A stretch of 13,754 bases of DNA, from the NCBI GenBank assembly GCA_020859965.1, contig JAJBVF010000098.1:1-13754 (forward strand), written 5' to 3'. Origin of the DNA: Clostridiales bacterium. GTDB taxonomy: Bacteria > Bacillota > Clostridia > Lachnospirales > Lachnospiraceae. The notes under the pieces are model-generated. The model had not been told where the DNA came from and ran no database searches. It saw nothing but the letters and a program-made list of their open reading frames with translations. Position numbers and translations under genes: made by a program. How positions within the stretch are numbered: position 1 is the stretch's first letter; each line of letters starts with the position of its first letter. Shown here one piece after another: positions 7,365-13,754 of the stretch.

Positions 7365-8099
7365 ATGAATACAGCACAGAATATAAAGGAAACTGTAGTT
7401 GCCTACTGGGATGTCCGCGCGGAGGATTTTGCTGCACAGCGCAGGGAAGAGCTTGTAAGCAATAAGGCGGAGCGGTGGAAAAGGGAGATTTTGCCGTACA
7501 TTCCGAAGGACAGGAAACATACGAGAATACTTGATGTTGGCACCGGGGCTGGTTTTTTCCCCCTTCTTCTCGCGGAAGAGGGATATGAGGATGTGACGGG
7601 AATAGACCTGACGCCTGCTATGATCGAACGTGCGGAGCAGCTTGCGGAGGGACTGGATCCCCGCCCGGTGTTTTGTGTCATGGACGCGGAACAGCCGGTA
7701 TTTCCGTCTGAGACGTTTGACGTGATCCTGACGCGGAATCTGACGTGGACGCTGCCGCATCCGGACCGGGCTTACCGGGAATGGTACCGGCTTTTGAGAA
7801 AGGGCGGAGTCCTTCTGAACTTTGACGCAGATTATGGCGAGGAAGAAAAGCCCGGCGTTGAGCTGCCGCGTGAACACGCGCATATGCAGATTGCGCCGGA
7901 GCTGACACGGAAGCATGGTGAGATCATGGCAGCGCTTCCAAACACTTACCTGAAAAGACCGGGAGTGGATATCGAATATCTGAAGAATGCAGGGTTTGCC
8001 GGCGTGACCGTAGATTTTCAGCTGAGCGACCGGATCTATCAGGAAATCGATAAATTCTATAATCCGGCGCGGATGTTTGCGCTGCGTGCGAAGAAATAA
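7365..8099 (+). CDS. Class I SAM-dependent methyltransferase
   Basis: This 244-residue cytoplasmic protein has the Rossmann-fold signature of Methyltransf_11/UbiE-like enzymes. Motif I is ILDVGTGAG (residues 55-63), binding S-adenosylmethionine. The acidic residue ending strand beta-2 is D81 in TGIDLTP. Motif II/III follows as FDVILTRNLTWTLPHPDRAYREW, then LLRKGGVLLNFDADYG. A tryptophan-rich N-terminal cap (AYWDVRAEDF) is usual for small-molecule methyltransferases. The substrate cannot be deduced. The start at ATG 7365 has AAGGGG (7351-7356) at 8 nt spacing. It has its own promoter and palindromic leader and is followed by the T-box promoter, so it is probably monocistronic. No terminator is evident between its stop and that promoter. 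Confidence 0.9.
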   Translation: MNTAQNIKETVVAYWDVRAEDFAAQRREELVSNKAERWKREILPYIPKDRKHTRILDVGTGAGFFPLLLAEEGYEDVTGIDLTPAMIERAEQLAEGLDPRPVFCVMDAEQPVFPSETFDVILTRNLTWTLPHPDRAYREWYRLLRKGGVLLNFDADYGEEEKPGVELPREHAHMQIAPELTRKHGEIMAALPNTYLKRPGVDIEYLKNAGFAGVTVDFQLSDRIYQEIDKFYNPARMFALRAKK

Positions 8100-8148
8100 G
8101 ATGCATCCGAAACGTGGCCGCATGGGCAGACAATTTCACAAACAGAGG

Positions 8149-8176
8149 TTGACAAAACATTTGGAGATGTTATACT
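8149..8176 (+). promoter_or_regulatory. Sigma-A promoter of the T-box/thrS transcript
   Basis: A perfect -35 TTGACA (8149-8154), a 16-nt spacer and TATACT (8171-8176) form a strong housekeeping promoter. The start site is expected near 8183, just upstream of a small hairpin (GAAACG 8194-8199 with CGTTTC 8208-8213) and the T-box stem I. Confidence 0.88.
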
Positions 8177-8182
8177 TTACAC

Positions 8183-8534
8183 AGTATCAGGATGAAACGG
8201 TTTACGTCGTTTCCCATTAATAAGACAGCGCGTTGAAGAGAAGAGTAGAATGCGGAAGCATCCAGAGAAAGGGCGGCTGCTGGAAAGCCCTTATGCGGAA
8301 CCATTTGAAAACTGCCTCTGAGCGGCCCCAATCCGGTCCGGTGACTCCGTTATCGTCGATGAAGTGGTTTTCGGTACAGGATGCCGGATCTGAAGGAAGC
8401 TGTGGCGTGTGTGTTACACGAACAGGCAGCGGCAGTATCAGAATGTCCGGGAAGTCTCCGAAAACAAGCAGGGTGGAACCGCGGCATAGATAAATGATCG
8501 CCCCTGATGGCCTTTTGGGCTGTCAGGGGTTTTT
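8183..8534 (+). ncRNA. T-box riboswitch, probable threonine specificity
   Basis: T-box leaders read tRNA charging by pairing a specifier codon with the anticodon and the T-box bulge with the uncharged NCCA end. The T-box core AGGGTGGAACCGCGG is exact (8470-8484). Upstream, stem I shows the AGTA half (8244-8247) of the loop E-type motif, the AGAGA bulge (8264-8268) and a distal stem AAGGGC/GCCCTT (8269-8274/8287-8292) closing a GGCTGCTGGAAA loop. The best specifier is ACC (8300-8302), followed by ATT, encoding Thr and matching downstream thrS. CCA (Pro), one base later, is the alternative reading. The leader ends in a terminator at 8501-8534. The 5' boundary is set by the promoter and is approximate. 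Confidence 0.93.
8501..8534 (+). terminator. T-box conditional terminator
   Basis: CCCCTGATGGCC (8501-8512), a TTTT loop and GGGCTGTCAGGGG (8517-8529) form a GC-rich stem with minor mismatches, followed by five T residues (8530-8534). It lies right after the T-box core, so antiterminator formation should exclude it. Uncharged tRNA-Thr is predicted to permit readthrough. Confidence 0.9.
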
Positions 8535-8539
8535 CTATG

Positions 8540-8637
8540 ATTATGATGCGCAGGGCTGCGTAGGGAGTTTTTCCGGCTGAAGCCGGACGCAGCCCGCGCG
8601 GGCGAGCAGGAGCCGATAAGTCGTCTCCTACTCGATT
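8540..8637 (+). repeat. Structured tandem unit A between the T-box and the small ORF
   Basis: The unit opens with ATTATGATGCGCAGGG (8540-8555). Stem 1 is GGGCTGCGT/ACGCAGCCC (8553-8561/8587-8595). It contains an 11-nt 5' bulge (8562-8572) and an inner hairpin CCGGC-TGAA-GCCGG (8573-8586) that abuts the 3' strand. A 7-nt linker GCGCGGG (8596-8602) leads to a second hairpin at 8603-8634, with arms CGAG-AGGAG-CGA and TCG-CTCCT-CTCG around a TAAG loop and two single mismatches. It ends in ATT. No U-tract follows either hairpin. Unit B repeats the same architecture. Confidence 0.75.
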
Positions 8638-8733
8638 GTTATGATGCACAGGGGCGCGAAAGGAATTCTGGCAGCTTTGCTGCCCGCGCCCCGCGCAGGC
8701 GGATAGGGGGAAGAGTACTCCCCCTATCCGATT
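8638..8733 (+). repeat. Structured tandem unit B, same architecture as unit A
   Basis: The unit opens with GTTATGATGCACAGGG (8638-8653), matching 14 of 16 bases of unit A. Stem 1 is GGGGCGCG/CGCGCCCC (8651-8658/8685-8692). The 5' bulge is again exactly 11 nt (8659-8669), and the inner hairpin GGCAGC-TTT-GCTGCC (8670-8684) again abuts the 3' strand. The 7-nt linker GCGCAGG (8693-8699) differs from unit A at one base. Hairpin 2 is a perfect 12-bp stem CGGATAGGGGGA/TCCCCCTATCCG (8700-8711/8719-8730), ending in ATT. Stem sequences are unrelated to those of unit A, while unpaired sequences and lengths are retained. Confidence 0.75.
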
Positions 8734-8774
8734 AAAGTGTTTACAGGCGCTGGATCAGAAGAGGAGAAATGCAT

Positions 8775-8996
8775 ATGAAAGAAAAACTGAAATTATTGTT
8801 TCTGTCTGAATGGAGTCCTTCGGAAAAAGGATTGCTGCTGGTGGATGTGCTGCTGTCCGGAATTCTGATTGGCTGGCTTACGTCGCCGCTGAAGGGCGGA
8901 ATTACTCTGTTCAGTCATAATGGCTGCGGCAACTCATCGGATGAATACATCACAAATGATTATGACTGTGATGAGGAAGATGAAGAAGAAGATTAA
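8775..8996 (+). CDS. Small single-span membrane protein with acidic tail
   Basis: I do not recognise this protein. Starting at ATG 8775 it has 73 residues: a basic N-terminus (MKEKLKL), one hydrophobic segment (about residues 19-36, GLLLVDVLLSGILIGWLT), a short polar region with NGCGN and a very acidic C-terminus (DCDEEDEEED). ATG 8775 is preferred over ATG 8769 because GAGGAG (8761-8766) is then 8 nt away instead of 2; the longer form has 75 residues. It lies between the T-box leader and thrS, so readthrough transcripts should include it. It may sit in the membrane with an acidic, possibly cation-binding tail. The gene reads as real because of its ribosome site, clean topology and position. 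Confidence 0.75.
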   Translation: MKEKLKLLFLSEWSPSEKGLLLVDVLLSGILIGWLTSPLKGGITLFSHNGCGNSSDEYITNDYDCDEEDEEED

Positions 8997-9054
8997 AAAA
9001 ACGGGAAAAGTAAAACAAATGTAATGGTTTCGAACTGTTACAGTAAATCACCAG

Positions 9055-9071
9055 GCAGCGGTTTGCGCTGC
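9055..9071 (+). repeat. Short hairpin upstream of thrS
   Basis: GCAGCG and CGCTGC (9055-9060/9066-9071) flank a GTTTG loop. No U-tract follows, so it is not a terminator. It may modulate mRNA processing or stability just upstream of the thrS ribosome site (AGGAGG, 9095-9100). Confidence 0.35.
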
Positions 9072-9110
9072 ACCACTACAATGAAAAAATAAACAGGAGG
9101 TTAATGAGAA

Positions 9111-11015
9111 ATGATCATCACACTGAAGGATGGCTCTAAGAAAGAATATGTGCAGCCGATGTCGGTTCTTGATATCGCAAAGGATATCAGCGAGGGACTG
9201 GCACGCGTGGCAACGGCGGGCGAGGTAAATGGCGAGACGGTGGATCTGCGCACAGTGGTGGATTCTGACTGCGAACTGAATATCCTGACTTTTGACAGTC
9301 CGGAGGGCGCGGGTGCGTTCCGCCATACGACTTCACACATTATGGCGCAGGCGATCAAGCGGCTGTATCCGGATGTAAAGCTGGCAATCGGTCCGTCGAT
9401 CGCGGATGGATTCTATTATGATATCGACAGCGAGAATCCGATCACGCCGGAGGATCTGGAAAAGATTGAGGCGGAAATGAAAAAGATTGTGAAGGAAGCA
9501 CTGCCGATCACACGTTTTACAAAGCCGAGGGCTGAGGCAATCGCTTATTTTCAGGAGAAGGATGAGCCGTACAAGGTAGAGCTGATCGAGGATCTGCCGG
9601 AAGACGCGGAAATCAGTTTTTATCAGCAGGGAGAGTTTGTGGATCTCTGCGCGGGACCGCATTTGATGACGACAAAGCCAGTCAAAGCATTTAAGCTGAC
9701 CAGCATTGCGGGCGCCTACTGGAGAGGCAGCGAGAAAAATAAAATGCTGACCAGAATTTATGGTACTTCCTTTACAAAGAAGGCGGATCTGGAGGCTTAT
9801 CTGACCCGCATCGAGGAAGCAAAGAAGCGCGATCACAGAAAGCTCGGCAAACAGCTTGGCCTGTTCATGATGGCGGATGAAGGCCCTGGATTCCCGTTTT
9901 TCCTGCCAAATGGTATGATCCTGAAAAACACACTGCTGGATTACTGGAGAGAGATCCATACAAAGGCAGGATATGTGGAGATTTCTACGCCGATCATTCT
10001 GAACCGTCAGCTCTGGGAGACCTCCGGACACTGGGATCACTATAAGGAAAATATGTATACCACAGTGATTGATGATGAAGATTACGCGATCAAGCCGATG
10101 AACTGCCCGGGCGGCGTACTGGTTTATAAGTCGGAACCACGTTCCTATCGTGATCTGCCGCTTCGCATGGGTGAGCTTGGCATTGTGCACCGCCATGAGA
10201 AATCCGGTCAGCTGCACGGTCTGATGCGTGTGCGCTGCTTTACTCAGGACGATGCGCATATTTTCATGACGCCTGAGCAGATCCGCGGCGAGATCAAGGG
10301 CGTAGTGAAGCTGATCGATGAGGTTTACCAGCTCTTTGGATTTAAATACCATGTAGAGCTTTCCACCCGTCCGGAGAATTCCATGGGCAGCGATGAGGAC
10401 TGGGAGATGGCGACCGAAGGACTGCGCGGTGCGCTGGATGAACTGGGGCTTGATTATGTGATAAATGAGGGCGACGGCGCGTTTTATGGCCCGAAGATCG
10501 ACTTCCATCTGGAAGACTCGATCGGCAGAACCTGGCAGTGCGGTACGATCCAGCTTGATTTCCAGCTTCCGCAGCGCTTTGAGTGCGAATACATCGGCGC
10601 AGATGGGGAGAAACACCGCCCGATCATGATTCACCGCGTGGCGTTCGGTTCGATCGAGCGATTCATCGGTATTCTGATCGAGCATTTTGCGGGAGCGTTC
10701 CCGACCTGGCTCTCTCCGGAGCAGGTGCGTATTCTGCCGATCTCCGATAAGTATATTGATTACGCGGACAAGGTACAGAAGGCTCTGCGTGAAGAAGGGA
10801 TCCGTGCAAACGTAGATACGCGGGCGGAGAAGATCGGCTATAAGATCCGTGAGGCGCAGCTTGCGAAGACCCCGTATATGCTGGTAGTCGGCGCGAAGGA
10901 AGAGGAAGAAGGACTCGTATCCGTGAGAAGTCGCTCGGAAGGCGACAAGGGACAAAGCAGTCTGGCTGATTTCACTGCGGCAATCAAAGAAGAGATTGCG
11001 ACGCGTGCGCGATAA
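9111..11015 (+). CDS. thrS: Threonyl-tRNA synthetase
   Basis: This 634-residue class II synthetase charges tRNA-Thr in the cytoplasm. Domain order is standard: an N-terminal TGS domain (about 1-62), a second-additional editing domain (about 63-240), the catalytic core (about 240-530) and the anticodon-binding domain (about 535-634). The catalytic Zn2+ ligands are visible as C332 in MNCPGG, H383 in QDDAHIF and H508 in IMIHRVAFGS (E. coli C334, H385, H511). Motif 2 appears as RVRCFTQDDAH and motif 3 as FGSIERFIGILIEHFAG. The start at ATG 9111 has a perfect AGGAGG (9095-9100) 10 nt upstream; an out-of-frame ATG at 9104 is ignored. The Thr T-box predicts induction by uncharged tRNA-Thr. Length and all key residues are normal. 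Confidence 0.98.
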   Translation: MIITLKDGSKKEYVQPMSVLDIAKDISEGLARVATAGEVNGETVDLRTVVDSDCELNILTFDSPEGAGAFRHTTSHIMAQAIKRLYPDVKLAIGPSIADGFYYDIDSENPITPEDLEKIEAEMKKIVKEALPITRFTKPRAEAIAYFQEKDEPYKVELIEDLPEDAEISFYQQGEFVDLCAGPHLMTTKPVKAFKLTSIAGAYWRGSEKNKMLTRIYGTSFTKKADLEAYLTRIEEAKKRDHRKLGKQLGLFMMADEGPGFPFFLPNGMILKNTLLDYWREIHTKAGYVEISTPIILNRQLWETSGHWDHYKENMYTTVIDDEDYAIKPMNCPGGVLVYKSEPRSYRDLPLRMGELGIVHRHEKSGQLHGLMRVRCFTQDDAHIFMTPEQIRGEIKGVVKLIDEVYQLFGFKYHVELSTRPENSMGSDEDWEMATEGLRGALDELGLDYVINEGDGAFYGPKIDFHLEDSIGRTWQCGTIQLDFQLPQRFECEYIGADGEKHRPIMIHRVAFGSIERFIGILIEHFAGAFPTWLSPEQVRILPISDKYIDYADKVQKALREEGIRANVDTRAEKIGYKIREAQLAKTPYMLVVGAKEEEEGLVSVRSRSEGDKGQSSLADFTAAIKEEIATRAR

Positions 11016-11060
11016 ATTCTGCGAAACGACCGGACCAAATTGGGATGGAAGGATTCACTG

Positions 11061-11092
11061 GCGGGCAGATTTGTTTGGCAGGCACTGCCCGC
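11061..11092. repeat. Inverted repeat after thrS
   Basis: GCGGGCAG (11061-11068) and CTGCCCGC (11085-11092) are perfectly complementary around a 16-nt loop that contains a nested GGCAGGCACTGCC palindrome. No U-run follows, so intrinsic termination after thrS is uncertain. It may be a stability hairpin or an attenuating structure between thrS and the hydrolase gene. Confidence 0.45.
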
Positions 11093-11130
11093 ATAGCTGT
11101 GAAATGCCTGTCAGGAAATGAGGACGATTT

Positions 11131-12066
11131 TTGATATCAAAACCGATGAAAGCAATTCTCCGTGCGCTCTCGTATGGAGATATAGAGGTGGATGCGTCGA
11201 GACGGCTGGCTGATCTGAAAAAGCTGGATCCGGTGCGGATTCTGTGCAGGAAGCTGGACGCAGAGATTTATAATGGAGATTATAAGATTCCGATTCGCCT
11301 TTATTTTGCGTCGGAAGAAGAGATGAAGAAAGCGGGGGCGGCCGGAGATGGGCCGCCGGCTCCCGCTCTTTTGTTTTTTCATGGCGGCGGCTGGGTCACA
11401 GAGAGCGTGGAAACCTATGACCGCGTCTGTGCACGGATGGCGCAGGCGACCGGACACCTGGTGATCTCGGTGGAATACCGTCTGGCACCGGAGCATCGTT
11501 TCCCGGTGGGACTTAAGGATTGTTACGCAGCGGCGCGCGCTCTGTATACAGGTCATTTTTTTCTGAATACGGATCCGGAGCGGACTACAGTCATGGGGGA
11601 CAGTGCGGGAGGAAATCTCGCCGCGGCTGTGTGTATGATGGCGCGGGATACGGGAGAATTCCGTGTGAGGCAGCAGATATTGATTTACCCGGCAGTAAAT
11701 TACTGTTATACAGAAGAGTCTGAGTATTTTTCCGTCCGGGAAAACGGGGAAAATTATCTTCTTACGGCGAAGAAAATGGAAGACTATCTGAATCTGTATC
11801 AGAGCTCGCCGAAGGATCGGGAAAATCCGTACTTTGCGCCAATTCTGGCAAAAGATCTGCGGGGTATGCCGCGTACACTGATCCTGACGGCGGAGTATGA
11901 TCCGCTGCGCGATGAGGGAGAAGCATATGGACAGCGGCTGCGCGATGCCGGAAATGAGGTGGAAATCCATCGGATTCCGGATGCCCTGCATGGTTTTTTT
12001 GCACTGGGGATTCAATTCCTTCATGTGAGGGAGAGCTTTGGATATATCAACCGGTTTTTACTGTAA
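11131..12066 (+). CDS. Alpha/beta hydrolase, hormone-sensitive-lipase (HSL) type esterase
   Basis: The 311-residue protein is a carboxylesterase/lipase-like hydrolase. It has the HSL-family oxyanion motif HGGGW (residues 84-88), the nucleophile elbow GDSAGGN with Ser158, an acid at D257 (AEYDPLRDEG) and the catalytic His at H287 (DALHGFF), so the triad is complete. No signal peptide is apparent, so it should act in the cytoplasm on acyl esters of unknown identity. The start is uncommon: TTG 11131, chosen because GAGGA (11120-11124) is 6 nt upstream. The next Met (ATG 11146) lacks a ribosome site and would shorten it by only five residues. Its stop is 48 bp before the acyltransferase-like gene, so the two probably form an operon with opposing chemistry (ester making and breaking). 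Confidence 0.92.
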   Translation: MISKPMKAILRALSYGDIEVDASRRLADLKKLDPVRILCRKLDAEIYNGDYKIPIRLYFASEEEMKKAGAAGDGPPAPALLFFHGGGWVTESVETYDRVCARMAQATGHLVISVEYRLAPEHRFPVGLKDCYAAARALYTGHFFLNTDPERTTVMGDSAGGNLAAAVCMMARDTGEFRVRQQILIYPAVNYCYTEESEYFSVRENGENYLLTAKKMEDYLNLYQSSPKDRENPYFAPILAKDLRGMPRTLILTAEYDPLRDEGEAYGQRLRDAGNEVEIHRIPDALHGFFALGIQFLHVRESFGYINRFLL

Positions 12067-12114
12067 AAGCGTCCTCAATGGACAGACAGATGAGGGCAAT
12101 GGGGAGAGTGTAAC

Positions 12115-13754
12115 GTGTCGGAATTTGAATATTCACAATGGAGAAAACTGGATAATGCGGCGCTTGCTTTTCCGGCTGCCACCGGCAAAAACGATACCAG
12201 GGTGTTTCGCTTTTACTGCCAGCTGAAGGAGCCGGTGGATGGGGAACTGCTGCAGCGGGCACTGGATCAGACAATGGAGAAATATCCGTTGTTTCAGGCG
12301 GTGCTTCGCAAGGGACTGTTCTGGTTTTATCTGGAAAGGCGGGATATTCGCGCAGTGGTATCCGAAGAGAAGAAGCCGCCCTGCAGCAAGCTGTATATTC
12401 GGGATCAGAAGTCACTGCTGTTTGAAGTTACTTATTTTGAAAACAAAATCAATTTTGAAGTGTTTCATGCGCTTACCGATGGTACGGGGGCAATGCAGTT
12501 TCTTCAGGAGCTCGTGAAGAATTATCTGGCACTGGCTCATCCGGATGTCGTTTTTCCGGAGCCGGAGCAGGCGGAAGAGGTGACAGGTAAGGATCAGGAG
12601 GAGGACAGCTTTTCCCAGTATTACTCGGCAAAAAGCTCTAAAAATCGGGAGAAAGGGCATATTGCGTATCAGCTGAAGGGGGAGCGGCTTTCTCAGGATG
12701 AAATGCGTATTACAGAACTGGAAATCCCGGTACATGAGATTCTGAAAAAGGCAAGGTCGTACGGAGTTTCTCTCACCGTTTTTATCGCGTCTGCCCTGTT
12801 GTGTGCGATTCATGAGGAAGTTCCTGTAAGCAGACTGCGCCGCCCGGTCGCGCTGATGGTTCCGGTCAATCTGCGGAATTATTTTCCTTCGCAGTCGATG
12901 GGTAATTTTTGGGGCTGGATTGAGGTCGGATATGAGTTTCAGGAGGATACAAAGTTTGCGGATGTGCTGACTCATGTGAAAAGCACATTTGAACGGGAAC
13001 TGACAAAGGAACGGATCGCTTCCAGGATGAATTCGCTGGTCCGCCTGGAGAAGAATCCGATTCTGCGGGCTGTTCCACTGGAAGTGAAGCAGTTTTTTCT
13101 GGTGGCAGGCACGAATCTGGGAGCGAGAAATTTTACGGCAATATATTCCAATATGGGTGTGGTGAAAATGCCGGAAGCGTATGGCGCTTATATTGACAGC
13201 TTTCACCTGTTCGCAAGTACAGACAATCTGCAGCTTTGCTCCTGTTCTTATGGAGATGTGCTGGCACTGGGATTTACCTCAAAGCTGCCGGCGGAAAATA
13301 TCCAGCGGAATTTCATGAAGCTTTTGAAAGAGGAAGAGATTCCGCACCGCGAATTGGAAAAAGAATTCCCTGGATATAAAAAGGAACGGTCCGGGGCGGG
13401 AAAAACCCTGTTTCAGGTCTATACGTTTCTGTGTATTGCCGCCGCCGTGATCTGCGGTATGATAAATGTCATGCTGGAAGGGCAGATGAGCTGGGGGTGG
13501 CTTTCGGCGGCAGGGATTTTCTCTGCCTGGCTTCTCACAGCAGTGGCCTACCAGAAACGGCGGAATCTTCTGAAAAATGGAATGTGGCTGCTTTTGCTGG
13601 TCTCCGCTATCGGGATTCTGTGGGATCGGTTCACCGGCTGGCGGGGCTGGTCGGTAGACTTTCTGCTGCCGCTGGCATCGCTCATCGTGCTGGGTTCCAT
13701 GCCGGTGATCATTCGGGTACAACATCTGGAGAAACAGGAGTATCTGTTCTATCT
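12115..13754 (+). CDS. Condensation-domain-like acyltransferase with C-terminal membrane region (3' end outside window)
   Basis: The frame is open from GTG 12115 (GGGGAG at 12101-12106, 8 nt upstream) to the window edge, giving at least 546 residues with no stop. The N-terminal ~400 residues resemble the chloramphenicol acetyltransferase/condensation superfamily that includes alcohol acetyltransferases. FHALTDG (117-123) corresponds to the HHxxxDG active-site motif with the first His replaced by Phe. VALMVPVNLRNYFPS (about 244-258) matches the conserved VNLR-type strand, and MGNFWGW follows. At least four hydrophobic helices come after it (about 432-453, 462-479, 489-503, 515-534), so the enzyme is membrane-attached. 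Similar proteins with a C-terminal membrane domain occur in Lachnospiraceae (I associate them with DUF6320, not verified). The acyl donor and acceptor are unknown. The gene follows the hydrolase closely. Confidence 0.85.
   Translation, partial: MSEFEYSQWRKLDNAALAFPAATGKNDTRVFRFYCQLKEPVDGELLQRALDQTMEKYPLFQAVLRKGLFWFYLERRDIRAVVSEEKKPPCSKLYIRDQKSLLFEVTYFENKINFEVFHALTDGTGAMQFLQELVKNYLALAHPDVVFPEPEQAEEVTGKDQEEDSFSQYYSAKSSKNREKGHIAYQLKGERLSQDEMRITELEIPVHEILKKARSYGVSLTVFIASALLCAIHEEVPVSRLRRPVALMVPVNLRNYFPSQSMGNFWGWIEVGYEFQEDTKFADVLTHVKSTFERELTKERIASRMNSLVRLEKNPILRAVPLEVKQFFLVAGTNLGARNFTAIYSNMGVVKMPEAYGAYIDSFHLFASTDNLQLCSCSYGDVLALGFTSKLPAENIQRNFMKLLKEEEIPHRELEKEFPGYKKERSGAGKTLFQVYTFLCIAAAVICGMINVMLEGQMSWGWLSAAGIFSAWLLTAVAYQKRRNLLKNGMWLLLLVSAIGILWDRFTGWRGWSVDFLLPLASLIVLGSMPVIIRVQHLEKQEYLFY

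Noticed and set aside
8233..8493. Open frame of 86 codons on the + strand within the T-box leader
   Set aside because: It starts at a non-ATG codon, overlaps the T-box stem I, specifier and core, and has no ribosome site. The RNA structure explains this sequence.
8540..8733. CRISPR array interpretation of the tandem units
   Set aside because: There are only two units, the repeats are not identical short direct repeats with unique spacers, and no cas gene is present. The similarity is structural.
9333..10955. 540-codon open frame on the - strand opposite thrS
   Set aside because: It is the antisense shadow of a clearly identified synthetase in GC-rich coding sequence, with no start signal or domain. 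The long antisense frames opposite the kinase, ppk and hydrolase genes were rejected for the same reason.
11061..11092. Hairpin after thrS as an intrinsic terminator
   Set aside because: The stem is good, but the loop is long and no T-run follows, so it is listed only as an inverted repeat.
13393..13407. SGAGKT resembling a Walker A loop in the acyltransferase-like protein
   Set aside because: It sits in a linker right before the first membrane helix and lacks the first glycine spacing, a Walker B motif and an ATPase fold context. It is a chance match.

Overview
The window looks like chromosomal DNA of a Clostridia member, most likely Lachnospiraceae. This rests on a T-box leader with a canonical AGGGTGGAACCGCGG core, strong AGGAG-type ribosome binding sites, intermediate GC, and the gene types present. 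The assignment is an inference from gene content and style; no marker gene fixes the genus. All recognisable genes lie on the + strand.

Layout. Bases 1-458 carry no clear gene but hold an extended -10 promoter and a ~140-bp palindrome-rich element. An AT-richer gene follows (459-2051), encoding a P-loop ATPase with a C-terminal PD-(D/E)XK nuclease-like domain. Next is a PfkB-family sugar/nucleoside kinase (2126-3250). It is followed by a second palindromic element (3253-3387) and a strong intrinsic terminator (3421-3460). A CorA-type Mg2+ transporter (3702-4613) and polyphosphate kinase 1 (5118-7175) form a likely Mg2+/phosphate pair. The kinase has an in-frame upstream extension with a predicted membrane anchor. 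A short intergenic region with an extended -10 promoter and a third palindrome leads to a SAM-dependent methyltransferase (7365-8099).

A sigma-A promoter (8149-8176) drives a T-box riboswitch (about 8183-8534) with a probable Thr specifier. Beyond its terminator come two tandem ~97-nt structured units (8540-8733), then a small single-span membrane protein with an acidic tail (8775-8996), then threonyl-tRNA synthetase thrS (9111-11015). Last come a hormone-sensitive-lipase-type alpha/beta hydrolase (11131-12066) and, 48 bp later, a condensation-domain-like acyltransferase with C-terminal membrane helices (12115 to the window end, incomplete). These two form a candidate esterase/acyltransferase pair.

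The most unusual feature is the pair of tandem units at 8540-8733. They share unpaired sequences, bulge lengths and linker lengths, but their stems are almost completely rewritten. That is the pattern expected of a conserved structured RNA or ssDNA element. Three other intergenic spaces hold further elaborate palindromes.
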